From IMG/VR virus record IMGVR_UViG_3300010354_000053, positions 1 to 64,000 of that record: a DNA stretch of 64,000 bases. One strand, given 5' to 3'. Below, in pieces: positions 27,301-37,073 of the stretch. Numbering within the stretch: the stretch's first letter is position 1; every line of letters begins with the position of its first letter. Source of the DNA: a virus. The notes beneath the pieces are model-generated. The model saw only the letters and a program-made list of their open reading frames with translations. It made no database searches and was not told the origin of the DNA. Both the position numbers and the translations under genes were made by a program.

Positions 27301-27872
27301 CCAAACTCCCTGCTTACAACACGCACACTACTACGTCGTGTATTTTTATCGGTGACAATGTCTGCATACAGCTCGGGAACTTGAGCGTTAATCGTGCTGG
27401 CAATTTGAGATGCCGAAAGATTCGTTATATCCGGAAAACGTTCAGCTAAAAACAGAACGCTAAAAATCCCGGATTCAGTTTCAATTATTAATGTGTCACG
27501 ATCTTGAAGATTAAATGGCTCGGACACTGTGCTTGATACAACTGGATGTAAAACTGCTGTGCCATAAAACACTTCGATGATTTTATTAAATGTCGGAATC
27601 GACTGTTTAGGAGCAAAAATAGCCGGAAGGGCTAATTGACGAAAAGAATTCTGATCCAGACCTGAATTAGGGGGGACAGAAAAATTATATCTGTTGGCTA
27701 AATTGGTTAGAAAACTACTCTCCGCAGTGGTTAAAAATAACTGCCTTCTAGCCTGAGATAATAATTCAATAACAAAAGTATCACCAGTAGCAATAGCTTG
27801 TAGCAAGCCTTTTAAAACTATTTGCTCTTCTTTAAGAAAAGAATCTGGCAAAAAATCAAAAAGAGAACTCAC
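24324..27872 (-). CDS. Baseplate protein, gpI-like N-terminus (1182 aa)
   Basis: An 1182-aa protein. Residues ~1-110 (FDFLPDSFLKEEQIVLKGLL, LFLTTAESSFLTNLANRYN, QSIPTFNKIIEVFYG) resemble the start of P2-type gpI baseplate proteins. The rest consists of long beta-rich regions, with a GTGTITTIGKNVTGVGTQF-type insert like those in other virion proteins. It overlaps the baseplate-J gene by 4 bases, so the W-J-I order is kept. It probably sits at the baseplate periphery between the J ring and the fibres. It is far longer than P2 gpI (under 200 aa), as expected for a jumbo phage baseplate. Confidence 0.6.
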   Translation of the reverse strand: MSSLFDFLPDSFLKEEQIVLKGLLQAIATGDTFVIELLSQARRQLFLTTAESSFLTNLANRYNFSVPPNSGLDQNSFRQLALPAIFAPKQSIPTFNKIIEVFYGTAVLHPVVSSTVSEPFNLQDRDTLIIETESGIFSVLFLAERFPDITNLSASQIASTINAQVPELYADIVTDKNTRRSSVRVVSREFGIAAKIRVVGGAVQNKLKFQGYKNSCNLVGTEWNISHFSNATYSKTIRFTWIGGANPNLAAVDVGDFISLYNLQDTSTVLFSKLNGTFEIINCGYDYFEINSFEFPYTDVFWSQQSSNNFAVTGQDFKTIFTNDQYAYTTEATTGTVDISIPVIPPIIRKNQEGVSRFRSQSTQLLDIESNKLIIPYPNAFPESGVVAFESAKFLNGFIEKYYYYSNKEQPSGSTQALSINSSIQNSTPFLSPVECQIAFEAAEMTNPIGGLVDNSELSIHTPGLRHNLENIEEVVFQDVNLDQPIFKHKTIKNIRIPPDLDEVSFENGMDTQLLYMQFADENTNEKYYFNYEPDPEDADNSTILKCIPMPDERFVRAIMCSMNPAVTPGEVTLSIGPNSFPNTDVQTTYTHNFNTQYTSFMMSDADTNSNLHGVRIVDDVNNVKFISAPHQSLTNVNTYVLDYQHVFPNFTRAVAINVLLPASPAGENSITVIHNLFSTNIITEIRIRPTPANTMGLLPNSIFEGPRIFFTDIGGIQSDTQFQLKYMNTTEDLRVDIFLMASYFNPVESVNGKLLRADIDKAHKIKRVVNEERFIFEILGTGPAPYGSGTITTIGKNVTGVGTQFLTQVQPGDLLVLATGQNREVASVVSNTKLRLKSGFYPSISTPKVYKVATPSANDAPLGAPVKYDGAWIYGFNVIFRPDSTRRTDIAMEFPDRISRGYANFQEGSTVKLLDFGFIPISRYGIATYLKTIYLQVHSQEGKYVYFRSNIGIPLDYNPLDPNTWLIIRDGKCKRSGEFGGKEFKYYMQKPLSEWNRETFFKNSKLYLVSANVPENQYIVGSYLYDPVGTYSSYVISDKFCRLEQPIVAFESPGIVLIDEIDNLPPSGFVMINYGNSRQEGPIKYDLAIDGNPAQLKIDPAYVFKQSHENHSVIRVISQPTPPAIGIAGKEYPVYITGATQVRVTLQKTLEQLVSVGVKLNIQVQLPDLKYDDPGIAPFQA

Positions 27873-30800
27873 AGTAAGATATCCTCTGGTTTAGAAATAC
27901 GAGGTACTTCAAAGCTTCCGACTTTAATAACGCCTTCGTTTGCTAACGGCAACGTGTATGTGATTTGAACGCTTTTAACACCAGGTACTTCTTGAATATG
28001 CTTTATAACTTGGCTAATTACAACTTCTTTACCAACACCCAATGAATTGATATATGTCGTGATTGCTGATTTAATTGGATTTTTAATTGTATTTAAAGAA
28101 ATACCATCGCTTGATTCAACAGAAATACCAATTTGAATACTCTTGATTAATGGAGCTAAGATTTCAATCGAAGTACCAGCGGCTCTGACTCCTGGATATG
28201 CAATCGTATTAGAAGGCAAACCATCGAGTACTTTGTGAGCTTCGGCAATTAATTCAGAATAATAATTATATGCATCAACGCCAACTGTTGTTGAAGAATC
28301 AAAATTAAGTTTATGCAGACATTTAATTTGTGTGTTAAATGCTGGACTTAATTTATAGGCAGCAATCTGAGGCATTAGATACAATTCTGCATCCGTTTGA
28401 ATTGTATTATGGTGTGCATAACCTGAAACCCATCTGTAACCCTTATAAGGGACGGCTTCTTCAAAAGCTATTGCATTTTTTGAATTTGCCAAAACAACTT
28501 GTTTAGAAATACTTGTTGCATTAATAATACCCGCCTCAACAAAAACATCAAATTCATTATTAATACCAATTTTGGTAATAGGCCATTTTCCAATTAAAGA
28601 TGTATCAAACCAAGAGGTTGTTCCCACGTTTGGGGTTTTAACAATCAAATTATCATTTTCAAATACAGAATCAATATCCCATATTCTTACATGGCGTTTA
28701 TCTTGAGTGTTTATTGTGTTTGTATCACCGATTGGTCCAACTTGCCAATTAACGTTTCCTCTTGTGTTATCAGAATTAATAATGTCTTCTTTTAAAGAAA
28801 GAATTTCTTCAACAGCTTCATCGTTTTTAATGATAAAAGCGTTCTTGCCATTGTGGGCAATAATTTTGAATCGACCGCGATTTGCAACTGCAAATGCATC
28901 TGAAAACGAAATTAAATCGTCAGAACTTACAGATAGATCGTGTAATTGCATATCATCGTGTGAATCAAATGCAAAATCTACATAAACAAACCCATTTCCT
29001 AAAGGTTTGATTCGGTAGTACACCGATTCATTTGAAGATAATTTCCAAGAAGAAAAATCTTTTGGGGCTCCAGCTTTGTAATTTGTTTTAATATTTTTTT
29101 CATTTTTCAACATCGGGACAAACATGAATTCAGTTGTTTCACGAATAACACCAATACCGTCTTTATTTGTCTCATCATTTGTCGAGTTTAGTCTAGCGGT
29201 TGTTACATAAATGTTTGATGCATCTTTTCCAATTATTCTAGATCTTGCGTTGTTTGAATCGTTTAAAAAACCGGAAACAGAAACAGTATCACCAACAAAA
29301 AAATCAGAAATATTAATTAATGGACCGATTTTGACAAAACCTGTAAAAGAGCCAGATGTTTGATAGATAGCAGACATTGTATTAGAATCTGTTGTTTTTC
29401 TAGCGGAAACTATTTCGGGAACAATATTTGGACCAATTACATAGATAATCTTTTCATCTTCAATATGAACAACTGGATAACCAATATATTGATCTGTCAA
29501 ATCTTCGGTTGGAGTGACACATTGATTATTAGCGTCAAATAATGAAGTATAATCAACCGGATATGGCGAAGAAATATTTTTTGATCCTCTGAGGATCAAC
29601 ATATCACCAACTTTCGTATTAAAAGTACCGGTTCCAGAAGTTATTGCAATTTTTGCAATTGAATTTGTGGGTTTTGTGATTTCAATAGTTTCGTCACCTA
29701 CTAAACCGCTAAGAGATTTTCTGAATACAAATCTGCCTTTATTTGGGGATGGACGTGTGTATGAAACAACCGTTGAAATTTTAAACCAAGTTTCAATATC
29801 GGGTGAGTTTGTAGCAGTAATTTTTGAATCAACAGGCAGGGCGCTTGGTTGTGTACGATATGCTCTATAAATAGGGGCAGTTATTGAATTATTTATTTCT
29901 ACAAAAGATCCACGAGCAAACGACTGAGCAAGAGGAAAATCCGTTCGTATCTTGACAGATGTCCCTTGTTTAGAAGCGGCATTTTTTGCTTTTGCAGTTA
30001 CTGTATTTGCAGTAACTCCAGTGATTTTAACAGCTCCGGCAGCTCCCAAGTTTAATGAATTCAGCTGAATATTTTTTTCATCAGTAATACGAGAAATTTC
30101 AGCCTGGATATTAAGCGGACTAATTGCTGTAAATTTTAACCATTTTTCCAAAGCTTTTGCCGAAGCCGGAATTAAAACGCATTCTTGATCTGAATAAACT
30201 GCACTAAAACCTGTATTCAAAATCTTAGAAGACTCTGGTAATACCGAATCATCTGACTGCACAAGCGCAACGATCTCATTATCAATTGGAGAATAGGTAT
30301 GAATATGTGCAATGCATCCAAATGGGGCACGTGCAGAATGGTAATAGTTACTTTCAGTAAGAGTTGTTAAATTAGTTCTTGCAATTATATTTCCATGAGT
30401 GTGGTATGAAGGAAATTTAATGACGGAGCTTGTATTAGTCGTTGGAGTCGCTTCAATGGTAAATACTGGATTATTTGTATAATATTCGCCAGCTTTAGTG
30501 ATTACATCTTGGATAGTCTTTTGCAAAAGAGTAAATGACTGAATGGGCGCATAATCTGAAATATAGCTAACCGGTGTATAAACAGTTTGGCGAATCCCAG
30601 GTGCAGAAACAACAATTGTGTCTGGATCTGGGGTTTCAATAATTAAAAATGAACCAGAATATGGCTGAGAACCGCCAATATTTAAAATATCATCAATTAA
30701 AAAAGCGCCGGAAAGATTAATTGAAAGGGCGCTAATTGTTAGTTTAACAATTTCTGCGCCAGTTGGGCTGGTGTAATTAGATGGTGTAATTGTATAGGCA

Positions 30801-33800
30801 CCGGTATATTGGGTACCTAAGACTGCTGCGCCTGAACAAAGAGTGCAGTTTACAACCAAAACAGTGCGATCTTCTTCTTGAAAAGATTCATGAGTAAATT
30901 GAATTTGTGATGAATTTGGTTGTAGGGGAAAAGAAAAATTAAATCTAAAATCGTGTGCTGAGCCATACTGAGTGGATCTAATAACTAATGCATCTGATGG
31001 ATTTCCGCCAAACGGCAAACTTGGATACACGGTATGAATGATAGTTGGTTTAAATAAAATATTAAAATCAGTAAAATCAAATGAACGGAATGGGCTATTA
31101 GGTTCAAAGAATGGACGCGGTTCATTTGTTATTAATTTGTCTTCTGGGTCTTTTAAAGTAAAAATAAATTGATTACCAGGACCTGCTCCAAATGGCTGCA
31201 CTACTTCTGTAAGTGCTTTTTTATACATCGGTATATTAGTTGTTTTATTAGTTGAATCTAAATCCATTTGTACAACTAAGCGATCAACTGGAGTCAGAGG
31301 AATATCATTTAATCTTAAAGATAAGTTTGATCGTGTTTCATTTGAGCCGTAAACAGTTTGTGAAAGAGGCGGAATAGTATCTACCCCGCGAACAAACCCT
31401 CCAAATGGAGCGGTTGAATCGTTATTATAAATACGAGAAATAATATTTTCATTACGACCAGTTATAAAAGCTTCTTGCAATCCTTTTGGATAATCAATAA
31501 TATTAGCGGATGCAGCAATTGCTGGGTTTTCGGCATCATTTAAAACTTCAGTTTCGGTTGTTGAAAATCCTAAATAGCCCCGAGTGTTGTAAAAATCTTT
31601 TGGGAGCGTAGGGTCGCCAGTGTTGGCGATATATGGTGCACCGCTTGCAATAAAACCACTTTTTTTGGCGGCGGTGTGTGGCTGAATACTATCTGCAATC
31701 ATTTGACTAAATAGATTATTAGCGGAAGAAATAGAAGCTAAAATAGCTACTGTTGATTTATTTTGATCAAAATTATTTGATCTGATAGCAATTTGTCGCG
31801 GGGATAATTTATACGCAGAAGCCCCAATTAACTGTTTATTAATTTCAGTTACAAGAATATCTGCAGTTTGATAATCGGATGCGGGAATACTTATAATTTG
31901 AGGCACAGCGTTGTCAATTTTAAATGCAGAAAGCATCCCAGAAGTCAAATCGAAAGAAGTCGGAGTTAAAGGACTTAAACCATCAATTGTTGTTTCGCCA
32001 GAAACGGAAGACGCTACCGCAGATACGGGTAGGTCGATATAGAAAGTATCCATAGTCGGAGCGGGCGATGCTTTAACAACAGCCGTAACCGGAAATGATA
32101 ATCCAGGGAAAATAGATTGTGTTAATGCACTTGCATTTGTGATTTGAAATGAATCAAGCTGTAAAAACCCGTGGTTAGGCAACATGACTTTAATAGTGGG
32201 AGAGCCAAGATTTGATTCAATCAATGTATTTGAAAAAACACCAAAAAATGCTTCGCGCTCGATTTTTGAAGTTTCAATGTCAATAAATGTATCTTTAGAA
32301 ACAGAAAAATTAATAGTATTTGGTGTAAAAACTGTGGCAACGCCTGCAATTTGTTTTTTAAATTTAAAAACAGTGCTGCTATCTACCGCAGATACTATGT
32401 GTGTGCCAACAATTTCCGAACTTAAAAAACTTGTACCGGCTGCTAAACTAGCCGCTGTGATTTCAAATGATTGCCCAACAACAAATCTATGATCCTCTGT
32501 TGTTGTAACAGTAAATGTTACATAGCCATTTACATCGGTTGTTGAATATTCGGTTGGAACTAGATTAAAATTTTGATCTACAGTTCTTGTGCAAAGACCT
32601 TTTTTAAGGACTTTCATTACACTATTAGTGCGTCCAGGTAGTCTGTTTGCGACTGAAGAGTTACTATTTAAATAGATGTAATCACCTAGTTGAATACTAG
32701 AATATAACGCAATATCAGAACTGTGTAATCTAACTACTGTAGAGTTAGGCGACAAAATTTCTGGGGTGAGAGAGCTTGCGCCAGTAAGACCAAGAGTTCT
32801 TAATTCAAACTCTCCATCAACACCAACAATAATTTTTGGAGTACCAAGGTTTGTACTACCGGCAGAAAATAAACCACTTGGCGCTGGTTTTGATTGAATT
32901 TCTGCGCGGGTAAATTTCGACGAAACCGTCACATTGTCATTAAGTTGAGGTTCATTTAAAAGTTTAATTTCGCCGCTAATTCTATTTATCTCAAAATCTG
33001 GCGTTGCACCTTTACTTTCTAATACAGCCGAAGATTTAAATAACTTATTAACACCAATCCATGTTGCTGGAGCGCCTGTTGAAGTTGTAGGTTCAATTTT
33101 AACCGAACCGGTAGGACTCAAAGACTGCCATGAAGCAAAAGCTAGTTTTGAACCTACTTGATAAACATTTACACCCGCAACTTTTTTCTTAAAAACAGTA
33201 ATCCAGTCGGATAATTGTGCAGAGGCGATTGTACGACCGAGAGCCAACATGTCATTATTGTCGATTGTAAAAGTTTGTGTTACACCATCAACGGTCATTC
33301 TAACGTTTTGTAAGTCTAAGTCGGTTAATGATAACCATGGAAAATCTGAAGAGTAAACTACTGCAGATAAACCCTTAAAAGATAAAATTTTATTGTTTTT
33401 ATATACATAAATAGGTCTGATCTCATGAACAGGGAGACCTAAAATAGCTTGCAATTCGCTTGGTAAAATTTGCAAAGTTTCTGCTTGTCCAGAAATATCG
33501 AATACAGAAAATGTAGTTCCATCGTTAGCAGTTCTAAAACCTAATGCTGAAGATCCGCTAAGAATTACACCGTTGAATGCTCTGACAATTTCTGATGGAG
33601 AAACTGAAGAAAGATTTGTATATTCGGATTGATTGATTTCAAATCGTGTAGGTATACCATCAATAATAATGTCTAAATACATTCCGTCTTGCAAAGCGTA
33701 AGGCGCAGGCTCAACTCCTACAGCAATACAAGGAGAAATTGGTTTGTTTGAAGTTTTTAAGAAAATTTCTTGACCACTAGAATTTACTAACAATTGTTCA

Positions 33801-34840
33801 AAATCTTGACCACGGTACGATGGCTCTAACCCTGAACCATCATCTATGTATATTTTTGTTGAATCAGTTCTGTTTGTTGGCTCAACAATATTCAAAGATG
33901 TAATTGTTTTTCCACTAACCGGATCTCGCAATCCTTGTAAAGAACTAGAAATAGATTGTTTGGTTCCACGACTGAGTGATGCAATGTAATTTGCAATGCG
34001 GAGTCTCAACGCTTCGTCGCCTTCAGCACTAGCTCCGTTTGTGATTGTAGATGGATTAGAAACAATCGCTCCTGTGAACGGTGGTGTTAAAAATTGTTTA
34101 ATTGCACCAACTGAAACATTTCCGGTTTCTCCAAAAGAACTGCAAGTGACAGATACCCTGATAGTGTCTTCGCCGTCAGCAAGAGTAAATGATCCATCTA
34201 CGGTATACTGAACGGGAACATTTCCGCTAGAGCCAGGTGCAATTACAATAGCTCCTGCAGAAATTTGTCTTGTACCTCCCTGCGACAAAATAGCTGTTTC
34301 GCCATAAGAATGGTTGTTAACCAACGGGGTAGATGAGTTTAAATTTAAAGTCCAAAAAGTGTTGTTATTTTCAATACTTGTATATTGAATTGGCCCTTCT
34401 TCATTTGCGGTATTTCTTCCTAAATAAAACGCACCAGCAGAAGGCCACCCAGAGCAATCTTGAAGATAAACTTTAATACTGCCGGCGTAGGGTGTCGGTT
34501 TACCGATATATACCGATGTAGCCTTTTTAGTAAAGGGCGACGAAATTAAAACTTGTCCACTAGCTCTTTTAGCCGGAAAACGACCGAACCCACCAACACC
34601 ATTCGGTATTTGGGCCTCAATAGCTTTTTCATCCAGCTCACTACCAACTAAAGTTTGAAGATTAGAGCTTTCTAGTACTTTGAGGACGCCGATTTGATTT
34701 TGATAATCTTGAAGAGCGGCTGCTTCTAAAATTGTAGAAGTAATACTTCCTTCACTGACATCTGTAATATCAGTATTGGCAGTCAATTTCCGGATCATAT
34801 CAGCTAAAATCGATTGAACGCTTTTAACTGTAATTGCCAT
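27869..34840 (-). CDS. Giant baseplate-J (gp6-type) wedge protein, 2323 aa
   Basis: The N-terminal ~310 residues follow the baseplate-J family: a helical start, SAGAIVIAPGSSGNVPVQYTV at ~194-214, and the motif NGASAEGDEALRLRI at 268-282. The C-terminal ~140 residues (AGTSIEILAPLIKSIQIGISV, VISQVIKHIQEVPGVKSVQITY) match the C-terminal arm of that family. Between them lie roughly 1,800 residues of beta-rich inserted domains with SGTGTFNTKVGDMLILRG- and VSGFLNDSNNARSRIIGKD-like repeats. Ordinary J proteins are about 300-450 aa. In T4 the equivalent gp6 forms the ring that joins the six wedges. Confidence 0.8.
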   Translation of the reverse strand: MAITVKSVQSILADMIRKLTANTDITDVSEGSITSTILEAAALQDYQNQIGVLKVLESSNLQTLVGSELDEKAIEAQIPNGVGGFGRFPAKRASGQVLISSPFTKKATSVYIGKPTPYAGSIKVYLQDCSGWPSAGAFYLGRNTANEEGPIQYTSIENNNTFWTLNLNSSTPLVNNHSYGETAILSQGGTRQISAGAIVIAPGSSGNVPVQYTVDGSFTLADGEDTIRVSVTCSSFGETGNVSVGAIKQFLTPPFTGAIVSNPSTITNGASAEGDEALRLRIANYIASLSRGTKQSISSSLQGLRDPVSGKTITSLNIVEPTNRTDSTKIYIDDGSGLEPSYRGQDFEQLLVNSSGQEIFLKTSNKPISPCIAVGVEPAPYALQDGMYLDIIIDGIPTRFEINQSEYTNLSSVSPSEIVRAFNGVILSGSSALGFRTANDGTTFSVFDISGQAETLQILPSELQAILGLPVHEIRPIYVYKNNKILSFKGLSAVVYSSDFPWLSLTDLDLQNVRMTVDGVTQTFTIDNNDMLALGRTIASAQLSDWITVFKKKVAGVNVYQVGSKLAFASWQSLSPTGSVKIEPTTSTGAPATWIGVNKLFKSSAVLESKGATPDFEINRISGEIKLLNEPQLNDNVTVSSKFTRAEIQSKPAPSGLFSAGSTNLGTPKIIVGVDGEFELRTLGLTGASSLTPEILSPNSTVVRLHSSDIALYSSIQLGDYIYLNSNSSVANRLPGRTNSVMKVLKKGLCTRTVDQNFNLVPTEYSTTDVNGYVTFTVTTTEDHRFVVGQSFEITAASLAAGTSFLSSEIVGTHIVSAVDSSTVFKFKKQIAGVATVFTPNTINFSVSKDTFIDIETSKIEREAFFGVFSNTLIESNLGSPTIKVMLPNHGFLQLDSFQITNASALTQSIFPGLSFPVTAVVKASPAPTMDTFYIDLPVSAVASSVSGETTIDGLSPLTPTSFDLTSGMLSAFKIDNAVPQIISIPASDYQTADILVTEINKQLIGASAYKLSPRQIAIRSNNFDQNKSTVAILASISSANNLFSQMIADSIQPHTAAKKSGFIASGAPYIANTGDPTLPKDFYNTRGYLGFSTTETEVLNDAENPAIAASANIIDYPKGLQEAFITGRNENIISRIYNNDSTAPFGGFVRGVDTIPPLSQTVYGSNETRSNLSLRLNDIPLTPVDRLVVQMDLDSTNKTTNIPMYKKALTEVVQPFGAGPGNQFIFTLKDPEDKLITNEPRPFFEPNSPFRSFDFTDFNILFKPTIIHTVYPSLPFGGNPSDALVIRSTQYGSAHDFRFNFSFPLQPNSSQIQFTHESFQEEDRTVLVVNCTLCSGAAVLGTQYTGAYTITPSNYTSPTGAEIVKLTISALSINLSGAFLIDDILNIGGSQPYSGSFLIIETPDPDTIVVSAPGIRQTVYTPVSYISDYAPIQSFTLLQKTIQDVITKAGEYYTNNPVFTIEATPTTNTSSVIKFPSYHTHGNIIARTNLTTLTESNYYHSARAPFGCIAHIHTYSPIDNEIVALVQSDDSVLPESSKILNTGFSAVYSDQECVLIPASAKALEKWLKFTAISPLNIQAEISRITDEKNIQLNSLNLGAAGAVKITGVTANTVTAKAKNAASKQGTSVKIRTDFPLAQSFARGSFVEINNSITAPIYRAYRTQPSALPVDSKITATNSPDIETWFKISTVVSYTRPSPNKGRFVFRKSLSGLVGDETIEITKPTNSIAKIAITSGTGTFNTKVGDMLILRGSKNISSPYPVDYTSLFDANNQCVTPTEDLTDQYIGYPVVHIEDEKIIYVIGPNIVPEIVSARKTTDSNTMSAIYQTSGSFTGFVKIGPLINISDFFVGDTVSVSGFLNDSNNARSRIIGKDASNIYVTTARLNSTNDETNKDGIGVIRETTEFMFVPMLKNEKNIKTNYKAGAPKDFSSWKLSSNESVYYRIKPLGNGFVYVDFAFDSHDDMQLHDLSVSSDDLISFSDAFAVANRGRFKIIAHNGKNAFIIKNDEAVEEILSLKEDIINSDNTRGNVNWQVGPIGDTNTINTQDKRHVRIWDIDSVFENDNLIVKTPNVGTTSWFDTSLIGKWPITKIGINNEFDVFVEAGIINATSISKQVVLANSKNAIAFEEAVPYKGYRWVSGYAHHNTIQTDAELYLMPQIAAYKLSPAFNTQIKCLHKLNFDSSTTVGVDAYNYYSELIAEAHKVLDGLPSNTIAYPGVRAAGTSIEILAPLIKSIQIGISVESSDGISLNTIKNPIKSAITTYINSLGVGKEVVISQVIKHIQEVPGVKSVQITYTLPLANEGVIKVGSFEVPRISKPEDILL

Positions 34841-34852
34841 TATCGTTCTCCA

Positions 34853-36403
34853 TTATATAACAAAGGCTAATGGTATTAGCTGATTAGATCCCGCTATTGT
34901 AACTAATACAGTCATTCCGATTTTACCATCTGCCGATATCTGTATATCCTTTAGTGTAACAGAAGTAAAACGAGAATCTCGCTTTAAACTTTCTTCTACA
35001 ACCGTTGCTATTTTCGTGGAAGTTGTAGCTCCTTGCAAGGCAAAACCTAAATTATTAGAGATTCCATACTGTCTATGAAGGGGGAGTTGACCTTGTTCTG
35101 TTTTGAGAGTTGTTAAAATAGTCTGTCTAAGATTATTTATTCCAAATTGATACTTTAAATCACCATCGGTTCCGATTAAAAGATCACCAGTAACATCATC
35201 AGTAGCAACATCTACTCCAAATGATAACAAAGCTTTATCAATTTTCTTTAACTCTCCTTCGGAGGGCTCCGGGACATTTTGATTTGGGGCTATCATTGGT
35301 GTTGGTATTTTAACTAAAGAAAAGTCATTTAAGGTTTCTGGCTTGTATACTCTAATGTATGGAACATGATTAATTAATAATTTAGCTAGATCTTGTTTTC
35401 CGCTTAGATAAATAGTGGCTGAGCCATCCCTGTTATCATTGACCTGCTCAACTTTTCTGATTTCTTCGGGTACTAACCGACTACCAATTTTTACTGCTGC
35501 GTTAATTCGAAATTTTTCTTGTTGAGAAATTGGTACTCGTATTGTAGATGCACTGCCACTTTCTAGTAAAACAATTTTCTCGCCATACAAATCTACATAT
35601 GGTGCTTTTAAATTATTAACGGTTACAAGTTCATACCATTTTGCCGCGCTACCTAAATAATCTTGTGCCATTTGATGCAAACTTTTCTCAAACGGTACAA
35701 CCGTATAACTTTTATAAACGTCACTCACTCGTACTGTCGATTTTCCCTCGACTAATTTTTCATTTGCGAACTTTAATAAGTTTGGGCTGATATTTCTTCG
35801 ATATTTAAATTCTATAATTATGCCTTCAATATATTTTTCTAATTCAATTGTAGAATTTAATAAAACTAAATCAGAAATGAAATAGTCTCTTTGTTTTGGT
35901 GAACTTTTCCGTTGTTTAATCTGATCGTAAAATGAGTTACCCAAACCAATAAAATCAAAAGCAATTTCTCTTTGAGCTTTTAAAAAACTCAACATTCCTT
36001 TGAAATCTTCAACATCAAATTGAGTCACCCTTTGAATTTCTTCTTTGACAAACTGAGATTCTGGATCTGTTAAATCGATAGTAGCTATATCAATCAAACT
36101 CAACAGTTCGGACATCTCAGCGAAAGTATTCAAGTCTAAGAATGGGTTAACATTCGCTCCGTTTTCATAAGATTCAATATAATCGTGTAACCTGAGAATC
36201 TGCTGAGTTAAAAACTCGTCCCCATTCGCGTATTTTTCGAATTGAGGTATTACCCTAGACTTGTTTTTAACAAACCATGTCCATCTGTCTGCTGTTAATT
36301 TTGCGAATAGATTTAATCCCAGCTTTCCTCCTGCCTTACTCTGCACGTAAAGCATTAAGTCTGTTTGTATAGAAAAGCGGTCTGTATACTGTTTCGTCCC
36401 CAT
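34853..36403 (-). CDS. Baseplate wedge protein: LysM (gp53-like) fused to gp25 domain
   Basis: A 516-aa protein starting MGTKQYTDRF; the ATG at 36401-36403 has GAGGAAG upstream, whereas the upstream alternative does not. A helical N-terminus is followed by a LysM-like segment at ~232-270 (SLHQMAQDYLGSAAKWYELV, then NNLKAPYVD). The last ~108 residues form a gp25/GPW domain (GDLKYQFGINNLRQTILTTL, EQGQLPLHRQYGISNNLG, SVTLKDIQI). In T4, gp53 carries a LysM-like domain and binds gp25 in the wedge; here the two seem fused. First gene of the structural block. Confidence 0.75.
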   Translation of the reverse strand: MGTKQYTDRFSIQTDLMLYVQSKAGGKLGLNLFAKLTADRWTWFVKNKSRVIPQFEKYANGDEFLTQQILRLHDYIESYENGANVNPFLDLNTFAEMSELLSLIDIATIDLTDPESQFVKEEIQRVTQFDVEDFKGMLSFLKAQREIAFDFIGLGNSFYDQIKQRKSSPKQRDYFISDLVLLNSTIELEKYIEGIIIEFKYRRNISPNLLKFANEKLVEGKSTVRVSDVYKSYTVVPFEKSLHQMAQDYLGSAAKWYELVTVNNLKAPYVDLYGEKIVLLESGSASTIRVPISQQEKFRINAAVKIGSRLVPEEIRKVEQVNDNRDGSATIYLSGKQDLAKLLINHVPYIRVYKPETLNDFSLVKIPTPMIAPNQNVPEPSEGELKKIDKALLSFGVDVATDDVTGDLLIGTDGDLKYQFGINNLRQTILTTLKTEQGQLPLHRQYGISNNLGFALQGATTSTKIATVVEESLKRDSRFTSVTLKDIQISADGKIGMTVLVTIAGSNQLIPLAFVI

Positions 36404-36545
36404 GATTCTTCCTCGTTCTAATAATATTACCCCATATTTACATAAAGCCAACTGCTTAAAATAAGGGGAAGAAATACATCCAAATAAAATACCTAACTCA
36501 GGGGAAAAGTTTAATGGTAACTTTTATAAGATTGGAGAACCTGCC
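36404..36545. promoter_or_regulatory. Divergent intergenic region with inverted repeat
   Basis: This 142-base AT-rich gap separates the minus-strand structural block from the plus-strand polymerase operon, so it should hold promoters for both. A perfect inverted repeat AAAAGTT (36505-36511) / AACTTTT (36519-36525) with a 7-base loop lies upstream of the plus-strand gene and could be an operator or a 5' hairpin. For the minus strand a TTGGCT / TAATAT pair with 16-base spacing is a weak promoter candidate. The plus-strand start has GGAG upstream. Confidence 0.4.
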
Positions 36546-36809
36546 ATGAAAAATCTCAACGGAGAGCTGATAGCCTTTCTTCAAGCAGTCACGGAGGAGG
36601 AAGACCTGATGGAAATAAGCCACCAGCTCTTAGCCAAAAACTACCGATCAATAAAGCTAATGGAAAACACTCAACCAAGGCGGAATTTTTATAACACAGA
36701 TTTTTTGTTCAATAATCAGCAATACAAAGTTGTAGTAACTAGAAAACTACCGTTATTTCATAACTCTGAAGATGAAATGGACGAAGAACTAGAGGAATAC
36801 GAAGAATGA
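36546..36809 (+). CDS. Small acidic protein of unknown function
   Basis: An 87-aa protein (MKNLNGELIAFLQAVTEEEDLMEIS...) with a strongly acidic end (EDEMDEELEEYEE). GGAG lies 8 bases upstream of its start. It is the first gene of a three-gene run leading into the DNA polymerase and overlaps the next start (ATGA). The acidic tail could bind a basic partner or mimic DNA, but there is no recognised family. Probably an early gene given its position. Confidence 0.6.
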   Translation: MKNLNGELIAFLQAVTEEEDLMEISHQLLAKNYRSIKLMENTQPRRNFYNTDFLFNNQQYKVVVTRKLPLFHNSEDEMDEELEEYEE

Positions 36810-37072
36810 TTTACTTATACGAATTGATCAATCCGATGTATCGAGACATATCATTAGAAGATCACGGCCATCCATTTTTTATTATAAATGCACCCGTTTA
36901 TGAACCAGAATCTGTTATGCCATCTATCTCTCTTTCTACAAAAGTCAAGTTTCAACGTCTAGTTGAAAAGTTTGAAACAATGGACCAGCTGGCCGACTAT
37001 GTTATTTCTTGGGATACAAACAATGAGCCGTATAAAAACGCACTGTTAAATGAACTAACAAAAGAAGTATAA
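36806..37072 (+). CDS. Small protein of unknown function upstream of polymerase
   Basis: An 88-aa protein (MIYLYELINPMYRDISLEDHG...) overlapping the preceding gene by 4 bases; its stop is one base before the polymerase start. It reads as a compact mixed alpha/beta protein with no transmembrane segment. Tight coupling to the polymerase suggests a replication-related role, but no motif supports a specific one. Confidence 0.6.
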   Translation: MIYLYELINPMYRDISLEDHGHPFFIINAPVYEPESVMPSISLSTKVKFQRLVEKFETMDQLADYVISWDTNNEPYKNALLNELTKEV

Positions 37073-37073
37073 A

